From contig NW_023503325.1 in NCBI RefSeq assembly GCF_014529535.1, forward strand, positions 2,858,804 to 2,922,803: DNA of 64,000 nucleotides, written 5' to 3'. Within the stretch, counting starts at the first letter, position 1. Each line of letters opens with the position of its first letter. The position numbers were made by a program, and so were the translations under genes. The stretch is from Bradysia coprophila (lineage: Eukaryota; Arthropoda; Insecta; Diptera; Sciaridae). The notes under the pieces were generated by a model. It had not been told where the DNA came from and ran no database searches. It saw only the letters and a list, made by a program, of their open reading frames with translations. Of the stretch, positions 22,735 through 35,100 are shown piece after piece.

Positions 22735-23275
22735 GATTCTGCTGATTCACTGTAAATAATGCAAGTTTCTCACCAATAAACGACATTAACTTCGAGTAGT
22801 TCATTCTGCTTAATTCGCTTAATTTATTTAATTGATTCGATTCGTTGCAAACACATCTGTTGTTTTAATATAGAGCTGTTTCGCCAGCCGGAAAATAAAG
22901 TTTTTTTTTTCTTTCAAATTCTCTTGTTTACTTGCGATGAAGCAAAAATGTGACGTTACCAAAAAGACCTAAAGACGTGTATCTTCTGTTATCGACATGC
23001 TACGTGACATTATGAGCGGAACATTTTGAACAGACTCAGAGATAAACTCAAGAAAAGTTTATGAAATCAGTTTTGCGTGTTCTAACGACATTTTCGAGTC
23101 TTGTACTCAACTGTAGGCAATGTATATATTCGCAAAAATATTTTATCGCAGTTGCTCAAATTTTCGCGATTTACACAAATTTTCATGAATTTTTACGAAA
23201 AGTTTTTCACGAAAATTTGAAAAAATCACGGAAATCTAAGAAAATTCGAGAAAATATTTTCGTGAATATAGGCTA
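22735..23275. other. Upstream flank of ferrochelatase and simple repeat
   Basis: Holds the ferrochelatase promoter side; no defined element could be picked out. From 23150 to 23270 there is a degenerate repeat of GAAAATTTTCG/CGAAAATTT words, similar to 24455-24560. Confidence 0.45.
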
Positions 23276-23476
23276 CACGGCAGAGTAAAATAAACCAGGC
23301 AGGAGCGGTTCATTTTAGAAACGTCAAATAAGGGACCTAATACACTGGATGAAAATGAACTCAAGTGAACACTGACATAAATTGAAAAATTTTATTCGCA
23401 AAAAATGTAGGGCTACTAGATTACTCAGGTCCTTATTCAAAGTAGCGCTGAGCCTGGTTAACTTTACTCTGTCGTG
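23276..23476. mobile_element. MITE family A, copy 2
   Basis: Starts CACGGCAGAGTAAAATAAAC and ends TTTACTCTGTCGTG. The sequence TAGGCTA directly precedes and follows it, a 7-bp match consistent with an 8-bp duplication that lost one base. Confidence 0.88.
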
Positions 23477-23867
23477 TAGGCTATCATTATAGAATCGAAG
23501 GTAAGCTATTCGTATTTCTTACACTTGATTTCGGTAGATATAATTTTCAATGAAAGTACAAACCAGGAATGGTCTGCCCATACAAACCGGAGGAAATAAA
23601 AAAAATCACCTTTCAATGATTTTCATTGAGAGGTGAGTTTGTTCATATGAAATCCACGGCAGAGTAAAAGTAGCTTTCATTGATAATTTTACTATCCCTT
23701 AACTTCATGTGATTTTATATAATTAACCACCTTTTATGTGGGCCATATCCCTTGACGAACTGATATTCTTACTAGATTTTTGTAATTGCAGCAAAAATAT
23801 CATAAAACGGTCTTGCTTACAGCAGCATAAATTGTCGATTCCTTTTATTTTATTCAAAATTTATTAT
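23477..23867. other. Spacer with MITE fragment
   Basis: Contains a stub CACGGCAGAGTAAAAGTAG at 23653, the end of another family A element without its partner. Otherwise nothing recognised. Confidence 0.4.
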
Positions 23868-23869
23868 TA

Positions 23870-24225
23870 AGGTAAATGATGGAGAGTTGACCTAGTGGAA
23901 AAGTGATCTTAAGCTGTCCGTGTAAATTTGTATGAAGAAAAAATGATCGGTCAACTTACCATCTAATAAACCGCGAGTTGTCTTATTGAATTTATATGAA
24001 ATCGGACAACTCACGGTTCCCGTAGGTTAACTCTGCATTTTTATAAATTAATTAACTTTGTTAAACGAAATCTTCAATAATTAATAAAAATTATGTTAAT
24101 TAAGTAAACAAAAGATTAATCTTTAAAATAAAAGTGGTTCCAAGTAACATAGTTCCAAAATCGATGAGAAATTCAAGTCCAAAGTTTGGTCTTGTCAATT
24201 TAGGTCAACTCTCCATCATTTACCT
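23870..24225. mobile_element. 356-bp MITE with TA duplication
   Basis: Terminal inverted repeats AGGTAAATGATGGAGAGTTG and its complement, about 25 bp, with TA on both sides (23868-23869, 24226-24227). Further internal GAGTTGTC/GACAACTC words. Tc1/mariner-type by its TA target. Confidence 0.8.
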
Positions 24226-25790
24226 TATTGATTATTTTATTCAATTTTCAGAATAAACAAAGGGAACAAAGACGCTGGAAAGAGGACGTATTTCTTGTTC
24301 ACCTCTTCAATGAAAATGAAACTGAATTACGACCCTCGCTTTCTGGCTGCAAAGTTGACACACGACACTTTCAGTCAAGGGAATAAGTTGAGAAATTGCA
24401 TTTACCGATTTCGAGAAATTTTCGGTCAATAGCACCTTCACGTCAGAGCAGGGCCCACATTCACGAAAATATTTTCTAGAATTTTCTTAAATTTTCGCGA
24501 TTTTCTTGATTTTTTTTTGAAAGACTTTTCGTAAAAATTAATGAAAAATTTTCTATATGTTACATGATGCAAATTAACGGACTATTGCCAATATAATACA
24601 ATTGTAATTAGCATCGACATTATATCGCACTGACCCAAATGAAATACGTTCCCAGTCAAATTACTGCCAAATTTTTACTTTTCCATTCCACTCCCACACA
24701 TTATAAAATCTTCTAAAACTCCTAAAATATAAAAAATTCTCATTGACCTCCTATAAATCAGGATCAAGATAAATACAATCAGTGGATGAGTAAAATAACA
24801 TAGAAAATTTTGCATAACGCTTCTTCTTATCTCAATAAAGCAATTGTTTTTGGAAATTACTAATAACTGATTTGAAATAATATTCTGTAAAATGTCAGTG
24901 TTGGTTCATTCTGGATTCAGATACTGCCAATTCACATGATTTTTGTGAAATAATTTTCTTAGAAAAACTATTTTGAAGAGTCTCACTGTCAGTGGTGATA
25001 ATTTGATCAAATTTTAAAATATGTCGGAAAACTTTCCTGGTCCTGAAAGCCTTGATGTAGTAAGACATAAATGTCGAAATGACTTAGAACTTTGTGGTAA
25101 CTTTGGGTGACCACAATTTTTCTGGTTTCATTTCCGATCCTGTAAAATCGGCCACTCCTAATTACCTAGTCAAAGAGTATGCTAAGACGTTAGTTTAATC
25201 TTGCTACATATTGCAACAAACAAGATACTACTTTGCACGTAGGAAATCAAATGATGTTACAAGAAATAGAGACTTCCCAGCAATAGTCATTGTAAAACGA
25301 AAAATATGAGTTTTATACAAGAAACAGGGGCTTATCAGCATTCGTATACATAGATGAATTGATCACAAAAATAGTGGCCTTCCACATCGAGCTATTTGTA
25401 CAAGGAAACATAGAAGGTTGTCAAAAAAAATATTCTTCCCAGCGAACGAAAACTCCTAAAAATCTCCTAAAACGTAAGTGTAAAACCGTCCTAAAACTCC
25501 TAAAGTAGGAGGAATTTTAAAAAGTGAGAAGCCTGCTCTTTGTCACTGAATTGAGATCCGTATTTACAATTATCACTTGGTTACATAATAGCTATTTTGC
25601 TAACATGTGCCTAAATGGAAATTTTGCCCAATAAATGTGAAAATTGCCAACCCGAGGCGAAGCCGAGGTTGACAACACATCGTACGCGCAAACTTCCAGT
25701 TTAAGCCCAAGTTAGCAACAAGATTTTATGTGCAGTGGGATCTTCATTTTTCCAAATCTCCATTTACGCACTACTGTACATAAATAACTA

Positions 25791-25846
25791 TTTTCAGCAC
25801 ACGACCCAATTTTCCAAACTCGAAAACTTGAGACTGGTGCTGAAAA
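25791..25846. repeat. Short palindrome, relative of 10603-10724
   Basis: TTTTCAGCACACGACCCAAT pairs with the complementary TTGAGACTGGTGCTGAAAA. The sequence on the right, AATATTACAACACTTGTAAC, also matches the 10.6-kb element. Confidence 0.7.
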
Positions 25847-25976
25847 ATCAATATTACAACACTTGTAACACAACATACTATTCCCTGCTGCAAACAAATT
25901 TCATATTCATATTTTTAGGTGTCCAACGATTAAATAAAGAAACGAAATAATTGATTTTTTTTTAATTTGTTTTTTT

Positions 25977-25982
25977 TTTATT
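25977..25982 (-). promoter_or_regulatory. poly(A) signal AATAAA of the peroxidase gene
   Basis: AATAAA on the minus strand, 121 bp past the peroxidase stop codon. Confidence 0.45.
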
Positions 25983-26103
25983 TCTATCAAATTAAGTTTA
26001 AAGAAAAAATGTAAAAATAAAATGATTAAGAAAAAAAAAACGATTTCCACCTAAATTCTACTAGAAAATAAATTAATGTTTTAATGATTTGGAAAATGCA
26101 AAC

Positions 26104-29100
26104 TTAACCATTTGAATTAATCGAATCCTTTTTTCGAATTGCTTTCAATTTCAATAAAGGTTGAGGTATTTCAGAAGCGACATCACCACCCATTTGAATC
26201 AAGGGAACGTTCGGTAGAGGTGCTTTGTACACCGAATCAAACATGACCCAATTGTCTGGCCTGAAATATACGTTTTCATTTAAGGTTTCAACCTTTTTAT
26301 CTGGAAAAGAAAATCTCTGAAAAAAAGAAACTTTACCGTTCAGGCTTAGTGAGAACCTCTATTGGAACCATGAAAATTGGAGATTTCTCCGAATTGTTGG
26401 TTCGTTTAGCGTTTAGTCTTAATTGTCTACGATTCCGCGCCGTATCGTCAGATCGAACTAGTCTTCGTTTAACTACAGTATTTGTTGCAGTCTTGTCATC
26501 CCTGTTTCGTAATTCTTTGAGTGCTGGTAATATAAAATCGTCATTGTGTCCGTGTCTTTCCGATTCGCTTATCTTGTCGTCCTCTTGTTTGGTCAATAAA
26601 GGTAAAATAAAATCGTCAATTTCGTCAGAGTCACTACGTTTGTCCGTATAGTTTGTCATTTGTGGAAGGTTAGTCACAGTAAGTCGCTCTAAGTTCATAT
26701 GTTCTGGTCTTAAGTATCCGTCTTTGTCGAAAGTTAATGTATCATTGTCTTTACTGTCATTGTCATTCAACGCTAATTGGATTCCATCCGATTTTTCTTC
26801 CAACGGTAGATCGTGTGTGTCTTTTTGTCTGGTATTTTCATTATCTACTTTATTTTCCGGAATAAACGGTACTATCGGGTAAGTGAAGACGTCTGCCAGT
26901 GATGACAGAAATTTCGTAAAATAAGAGTAGGCCTCGTAATGAGAATTTTTCGATGGGGTTCGTAGTGGTTTGAACAGTAAACCATTCGGTCGGTGGGTTG
27001 TTATTTTGTGAATGCCGTTAATGTCGTCAAGGGTGTAGATGTTCGGCCTAACTTTGTGTTTATTCGGATATTTGTCCTTGTAAATAAAGTCGTTACTACC
27101 GTACTGGCCGTAATGTGGTGATGTATGTACATCGTAACTAAATGGAGTCGAATATTTATTGTTTGTCGTCAGTCCAAAGTCATCTAAATAAATCAGTGGT
27201 TTCGACGTCGTTTCAGTAGGTATGTAATCGTCGGGCCTATCGTATATGTCAGCTTGTATTGACGGTCGAACTGATTGATCAGCATAGCCTACATCGGATG
27301 AGGAAGGCTTATAACTATTTGAAGGTATGTGGTCATGACTGGGTTCTCCTGTATTAAATGAGTATTGTGGTCGCACTGATACGTCATTCGGAGCAAGTTG
27401 TACTGGTTCTATGTAGTCAGGTCTTGAGTCATCGTCAGAAATTGGTCTATAATGTTGAGATGGTATGTTAACGGTATGGTCGCTTTGTGTCGGTTTACTG
27501 TTGTAAGTATTGTCAGTTTGAGGTGGTCTGTTGTAAGTATTGTCACTTTGTGATGGTCTGTTGTAAGTATTGTCACTTTGTGGTGGTCTGTTGTAAGTAT
27601 TGTCACTTTGTGGTGGTCTGTTGTAAGTATTGTCACTTTGTGATGGTCTGTTATAGGAATTGTCGCTTTGTGATGGTCTGTTGTAGGAATTGTCATTCTG
27701 TGGTCGTCTAGTCGTTCTATCACTGCTGTATGGACTTTGTGGTCTAATGTACACTTCCTGTTCGTCATTACTAACCGAATTGTATTCGTTAGGTGGTCGA
27801 ACAACGATGTCTTCTTGCGGTCTAAATGTAGTAAAGTATGGCTTATCATTACTGTCGCCGTATTGAGTGTCGTAGTTCGTATTTGTCGCTTGATTCGTAG
27901 GTCTGTAGTCATAATTTGGTCTGTGGCTAAATACGTCATTTTGTGGTCTATTACTTGACGTAGAGTGTATGTATGGTCGGTCAGTATTTTGTCCTACATA
28001 TTGAGGTTCCGGTTTTGCGTACCCATAACTGGGTCTTTGAACATCATTTTGTGGTCGATTCGGTTTGTACTGTGATTGTGGTCTATTCGTATTGTAGTCA
28101 TGCTGTGGTGTAATTTGAATTTCATGAACGGGTTTAATATCGTACGAGTGGTCATCGTTTTGGGGTCTATTGTGCGGTCTAGAATATGGTGGTCTGTACG
28201 CAACGTCATTTTGCTGTGAACCAATTGGGTGGTGGTCGTTATAGTCGTTATATGGGCGTATAGTAACGTCACTTTGAGGTCTGTACGTTTGATAATTATT
28301 AGAGGGTGTTGCGTCACTTAGTGGTCTATAGTTTTGGTATGGTTTAACGGAACTGTAACCGTATTCCCGTCTATTCGCAATTGCGTGCCCTGTGGTATGT
28401 ACCGTACCGTTTGTCTCATAATTGTCGTAAAGTTCAGCAGGAATAGTCAAGTTCAATTCATCTCGATCCGTAGCTGCCCGTGTTTTGGTGTCACGTTTTG
28501 ACCTTTTGCGGCTTTTCTCAACAGTCGATACTTCCGTTTTCTTTGGAAGCTTTGTCGTCCTCGTCTGTCCTTTTCTACGTAATTTGTTACTGATTTTGTT
28601 GGGTCGTTTGTTACTTGTCCCCGTAAAGTCCAGCTTGTTATTTATCGCACTGTCATTTGTTTTCAACTGGCTTAGTATGTCCGCAGTCGGTTTTTGAACG
28701 CCAGTCATCCCATTGGGAGTAAAGTCAACTTTGTCTGCAACCTCATCGTTTTGATTTATGATTTTCGTGACAGGTAGTTGTGGCGGAACAGGTACTTTCT
28801 TGACAAAAGGTTCCAATTCTATCCATGGTCTAAGATCTATCGGTGCTAGTATTCCCGATCCACATAACCTTCGCTCGTTGGAAATAACATCGTGCGGCAA
28901 AAATATATGCGGCTGCAAAGTGCCTGATCCGAGCGTACGACATATGATTTGTGCCAATGAAACTTGTCGAACTGATTGTAGTTGAGCTGGCGTAAATGAC
29001 GATTCAAAACCGTCGTTTTCGTACCAAAATCGATCACCTTTCCTTAAGTTACTGAATTGCTGGGCGATAATACAAGCAAAAGTTGGACCCACCAAGCCTC

Positions 29101-32100
29101 CCACAACTGGACGTTCTGCCAAACCAGCCACAAATAGATCAATATCTTGTACGCTTTTGTAACCCTGTTGAATTCGACGAGCGGAACGTGGTCCAACGAC
29201 CTTTTCCACATCGTTCCAGTCTCGAATTGGACTTAATCCACAAGGTTCCCGCCACTGTGTGTATGAAGGGAGACCATGATCTCGGCCGCGTTGTATGTTA
29301 ATTGCAGCCAGATCAAGACCGAATGGAAAGGCTGTAAAAGGTGGGGTTGTAAAAATTTCGCTACTGAAAATTTAGCGAACTTACAGTCCGATTGGAATAA
29401 GTGGTTTGTTAGTTCTGCCGTTATGAATTCATCTCGCTTTTGTGCTCTCTGAATTGCTAATCCTCTCAATAATCTATGCAACGACCCAGGGCTGCCCATA
29501 TCGCCAATTGTATTTTCTTCATGCAAAGTAACGTCTGTTGAAAAGAAATTTACAAAATTATTTCTTTACTCCTCCAATTTCTTCATCTGGTCACTTACTG
29601 TTATCGATAAATTGATGATGACTATTACTTCTCATGTACGATCCTTGAATTAAAGAATGGCCAAACCTAAATGCTGCAGCTGAGAATGAATTTGCGACAG
29701 TTGGATTCACTCGAATATCGTAATTCTTGTAGAATCCTTCACGCTCTAACTCCAGGTCGAACAATCGACAAACATCTCTTCCCAAAACTAATGGCAAAAA
29801 CTCTCTGTACGTTATGTGTTGCACCATAGCACCAATAATTCGTCTGGCTTCCTGATAATTTTTCTCATCACTCCAATGTGGATTCAAGTGAGCTAGCTCG
29901 ATTGCAACGCGATTGTGTTCGCCGACTAACACGTGATGCATAGCCAATAATCCTGGCTGTTCCCCGCTTCGTGAGTCGCCCGGCCGTACACATCTGTTGT
30001 TCAACGCTCCTCGAAGACATGCATCTTCATTAGGCGGTCCACGACCGAACAGCAGCAAACCATCACGAAAAACTCGAACATTTTCAGCGGTAATTGGATT
30101 GCTTGAATAAATGGTCGATGCGTCCAGATACGAAGTCACTTGATTTGTTTGTTCACGCCACGATAATAAGCAATCACGCCGTTGAGCTGGTGCAGATCGT
30201 AAGAATTCTAAACATCGAATGTTAAGTGGAGATAACCAAGGATCGTCTTTGGGTACCTTAATTGTGGCACAAGCGGGATGTTGTTCCGAAACGCCACAAC
30301 ATTGTGGTACAGAACCGTTAACACTTCTGTTGAACAGCAAACGTAACATTAAAATCAATTGAATTGATTCATTTTTTGTTACACTTTTACCTCGGTTGAG
30401 CCGTAGATGTAATGTCATGATCGATGAACTGACCCCACTGAGCCAACATAAGTGTAACGGGCGAATCACTGTCCCTCGATCCATGAACCAATAAGCTGAT
30501 AAATCTGGCTGATGCTAACGGTCCACCATTGACCGATAATCGAATGTTCTCTATTCCATCAGCATATTCAGGACTCAGGAACCGATGGAATGGTAGTTGA
30601 GCGGAACCCCATCTTGGCTTTCTGGAATTGTTACAAGTGCCGTCGTGGGTGCGATAACGACGACTCGCTGGTGTGCATCTGGGCTGCGTTCGTGGGGGGC
30701 AAAATGATTCCAGTGGCGTTTTTCGCATGGATATCTTAACAGGTGCTTGTCTTCCATATCCGGAGAAGTTTAGCTTGTAACTGTTGAGGAATATTTTTTT
30801 TAAATTATTTTATTTTTATTTAAACGAAAGTTTTGTTGTTGAAGGAGTAGTGAGATTAAATACAGTTACGCCTTTTTCATATGGCACTTTGGACAAGCGT
30901 TCAAAAAATCGGCGTTTTAGTCTACAAAAAAGAATTTGAGTCACTTATGACCTGTAATGACCTGAGCAAAATTTGTAGCCTACATTTAGGCGTTACTTAG
31001 TTTATTTTTGCTGATATCTTTTCATCAGAATCCTTTTTGTAAAATGTAAGACGACAATCACGACCAAGAATGTTGGCTTTCAATAAAAAATAGATTTGGT
31101 TACAGCACTTTGACTAGTCCAAAGGGAAGTCAACAGTTTATGCATATTTAGGTAAACTGTTGACTTTTCTCAGGATTGGTCAAATTGCCACAAACAAAAC
31201 TATTTTTTTAATTGAAAGCCAACATTCTTGGTCGTTACTGTCGTCTTACATTTTTCGAAAAGGACTCTAATGAAGCAAAAATATAATATGAAACGCACAG
31301 ATGTAGTTAAGCATCGAAGCCTCTTAACAAGGTGCAACAGTCTAAAATCAACAGAGGACTATTTCATTGAAAATATTTGTAAAAAATATTGTAAGCTAAG
31401 AATAAGTAATGAACACAGACGATTTATCAGCTATAAAGGAATTCACAGAGTATGTTCAAATAGCTATTAGCAGCCACATTATTCCATTATTCCAGCTATT
31501 AATCTAAGCAGATATAAAACGAAAAACTTTTGATTAAAACATTTTGTGCGAATAAGAGTGCAAAAGTTAGTTCAAAGGTAAACGAAAAAGTTGGAAAGCA
31601 AGTCAAACAGGAATTTCACTTTCTAATAAAAAAAAATTCTGATAACAGGCAACATTTAAATCTGAAAATAATGGTCGATTCCTAATCGACTCCTTGGAAA
31701 TGTTACGGTTGAATAAACAATAATTTTTGGTTGAAAGTGAATCCGATTCAAAATGTTAAAGGATGAAATAAAAAAGAAATAAAACTTGTAGGCACATCTC
31801 TTTTGAAAAATCACTTTTACTAAATCAACTTCTATTTACACTTTCTATAATCGTTAAATGACTAGGTAAAATTTCACCTTTATTTTGAGAATGGCACGTT
31901 ATAATTCGTATACACACATTATATATATAAGTGCTTGACCGAAAAGAAAGGAAAATTCAAAAATTGAAAACTAGGTTAAATCATATCCGGCAAAACACCA
32001 CATACAACCCATAGTTCACGGTCACAAATCAAATTGACTTTTACTTTGTTTTTATTTTTGTTCTTTCTCATTATTTAAAAAAAAAATTAAAAAAATTAAA

Positions 32101-35100
32101 TTTGTTCCATTCAGCTTCGATATCAACAATCAAATGAAACAATTTGAATGTCACTATGTTGTATTTATAAAAAGAGAAAGTGGAAAAAAGATTGTGACCA
32201 CTTAGTTGGTTTGGGTGGGGGCAATATAAATCCAAATCTTTAAAAGCCATAATTCAATTTTGTATGCATTGGCATTTTTTTTTGCTTCATTATTTGGATT
32301 CAACATTTTGTAAACGAAGTGCTTTACTTGAAATAATTTGATTAAATTAACAACTAAACTAAAAAAATTTAAAATATTATGAGTATTCCGCTTCATATAA
32401 TTCAATATAACCCGAGCTGAACAATGTTATACTAATTCAAGCGAACAATAAACAATTGTCACAAAATATCCCAACCAAATTGACTGGAATATAATTCGGA
32501 CTTTAAACGTGCAATTATAATTTGTCGTTGTTTTATATATATTATTAACACGACAATATTATTATGTGTGTGGGGTGATGGATATTAATAACACTGATGC
32601 ACAATTTCAGTCTATATATCTTTCTTAAGCAAACATTCGTCTTCATATTTTAGTGTGTGGCACGGCACAATGATAATGGGACATGATAACGTGAGAGAGA
32701 GAGAGAGAAAAAAAAATTATTAAAATAAGAGAAAGTGTCAATTTTGACTATTTAGTATATCTGTTTGATATACTTAACATCTTTTGTTAAAAAAAAAAAA
32801 AACACAAAAAAGAACGTATAAAAGGGCACCATAACATATGGAAATTTGTATACCTGTTGGATGGCTTTCTCCTTCATTATTTCGTATTTGATCAAATTAT
32901 GTTCGTTATACATATTACTGTACAGTGTGAGAAAACACGTTGAAATGATGACTCCAAGCTTCATTTTTTTACTTCTGGGTTTTTGTTTTTCATTTTCTTT
33001 TACCTCAATTTTTTTGTTGTTTGTAATAATTTATGCGGAATGACATAAAAGGTGCCCACACGAGAGATTCATACATTTAAGCAACAATAATATAAAAAGC
33101 GAATTACAAGAACGTCATATGAATTGCATTCGTCGTCATTGTTGTTTTTCTTTCGTTTTACAAAAAAAAGGTATTGCTACCGATAAAATTGCATGCAATG
33201 AGTAATTTTCCCATGAGATAATTAATTTAATTTTTTTATTGTTGGTAAAGATAAAGATTACTTGTTCACCAATAATATTCCGTATGTTATGTATAGATTT
33301 CACATGAATTCATCTTGAAGCTTTTTAACAATTTTTTTTTTAAATTTTTTAATAATCTTTCTACACTCAACAACGTTGACTCAACGCATGTTTGTTTGTT
33401 TATTTTTTTCATTTTCTCGAAAATTGAATACATCAAATTCATAAGCACCATTGCATAAGTATGCAAATGAACTTCCGATCATATTTTTTTTGTAAACAAC
33501 TCATTCACTAATTTTGTTATTTTAAATAATTTTGTGTTTTTTTTTCTCTGAAAATTTATTTTATAACTCGAAATTATCTTTCTGCATCTCTTAATTACGA
33601 TTTATTGAGCAGCAAAATAATGATTAATCCACAAGCCATGACTAGTGACTTAATTAGTTGTATTAGATGATTTCATCGACAAAAATGACGTTGATGTAAT
33701 TAGGACGGGATATCGAGATCCTTATGACAAGTTTAAATAGCTCGATAGCAGTACATTTACATATCAATGGAGACATTGGCATGCAGATTATTTTACTCAA
33801 AACAAAACGTGACACCAAGTTTCCAAGTCGTGAAGCAAATTGAACACATTAAATCTTATATTTTCGAGTAAAATACCTTACATTTCGATTATATTGGAGA
33901 AATGAAAGAAATTGTTCCTTGGTTGTTGACCTCGTCCTCGGTTCGGATCAATAAATTCACGCGATCTCACGTGATAAGCTCCATTTCTCACAATTTTTGT
34001 CATATAGTCATAGACATGCAATTTGCTAATACATTTCCAATTATTTTACAGCGCAACAAAATATTCTGTCGTCGAACGCAAATCGATTTCTAATCGAAAG
34101 TTTGCAATTATATGCATTATCAGTAATTATTTCTGTAATGAAATAGATTTTGAACTCACTAGTTTTCAAAACAAGTGCGTGGTTGATTCGTTTTAGTTTT
34201 AAAATGTGTACGGAAATGAGTAAACTGCAGACTGGAGCGAACTTGAAAAGAAGGATATATAAATCTTTCTACTGTGTGTTAGTGCATAATAAAAACACCC
34301 CTGTAAAAGCGCTGCACGGCGAACAGCTTGTACCTCAGAGATTTCATTTTTAATTTGATCTTTTCTATGTTTGAAATTACTTTACAAATCGTTATGTTTG
34401 CCATGAGTCATCCACGAATCCAATTATGGGTGGATATTGGTCCGAATCTAAATCACAAACAAAATAAATTCTTACACATCAGGATCCGGAGCTGTTCCCG
34501 TTTTACCTTAATTGGAAATCAAATTAGTGCGAGCGAAACTGAAAACGGGAACTGCTCCTAAACCTGATGACGTCCTGCATCAGGACGAAATTCCACCCAT
34601 ATCTTTTTGGATTCATAACTGACACATTTAGTATGTCGAATAATTGACCATAAAGTCTTCTGAACTCAACAAAAAGAACGAATTTTTAGTGTTACACTGT
34701 CAGATCTATGAAGATCAGGTAATTGAAAAAGATACAAGAGTTACGAACTCCTAACATTATCTGTTATTGACAGTAAGGACAAAAGTAAGAACGATGAACT
34801 CTGCCAGTTCTTATTGCATCCTTCGTAAGGCCACAGTTTAAAACCTATCCCAAGTTCACCCAAGTTCATCACCAAAAACGAAATTTTTTTTTGTTGTGCG
34901 ACATTGGGCATTGGCCAAACGATGAATGCAATTGAAAAATATTTTTTTTCTTGACGTGTCCGACAAGTCAATAAATCGAAAAATCGCAAGATCTGGCAGC
35001 GAAAATTTTAGTTTTTTATTGCATTCGTCATTTAGCTCCAATATTTTGACACCAACTTAAACTATAATTTGTGAGACGGCTGAGATTTACACTAGGTATA

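Larger units (their letters stand above)
24226..26103. other. Spacer downstream of the peroxidase gene
   Basis: No gene recognised. A simple-repeat zone lies at 24455-24560. From 25585 to 25880 there is a decayed member of the hairpin group, with GAGGCGAAGCCGAGG near 25653 and the palindrome at 25791-25846. Confidence 0.45.

Noticed and set aside
27409-27939. Long minus-strand ORF of 176 residues and a plus-strand ORF at 27487-27711 with periodic peptides
   Set aside because: Both are shadow frames of the peroxidase tail. The periodicity comes from the 30-bp coding repeat.
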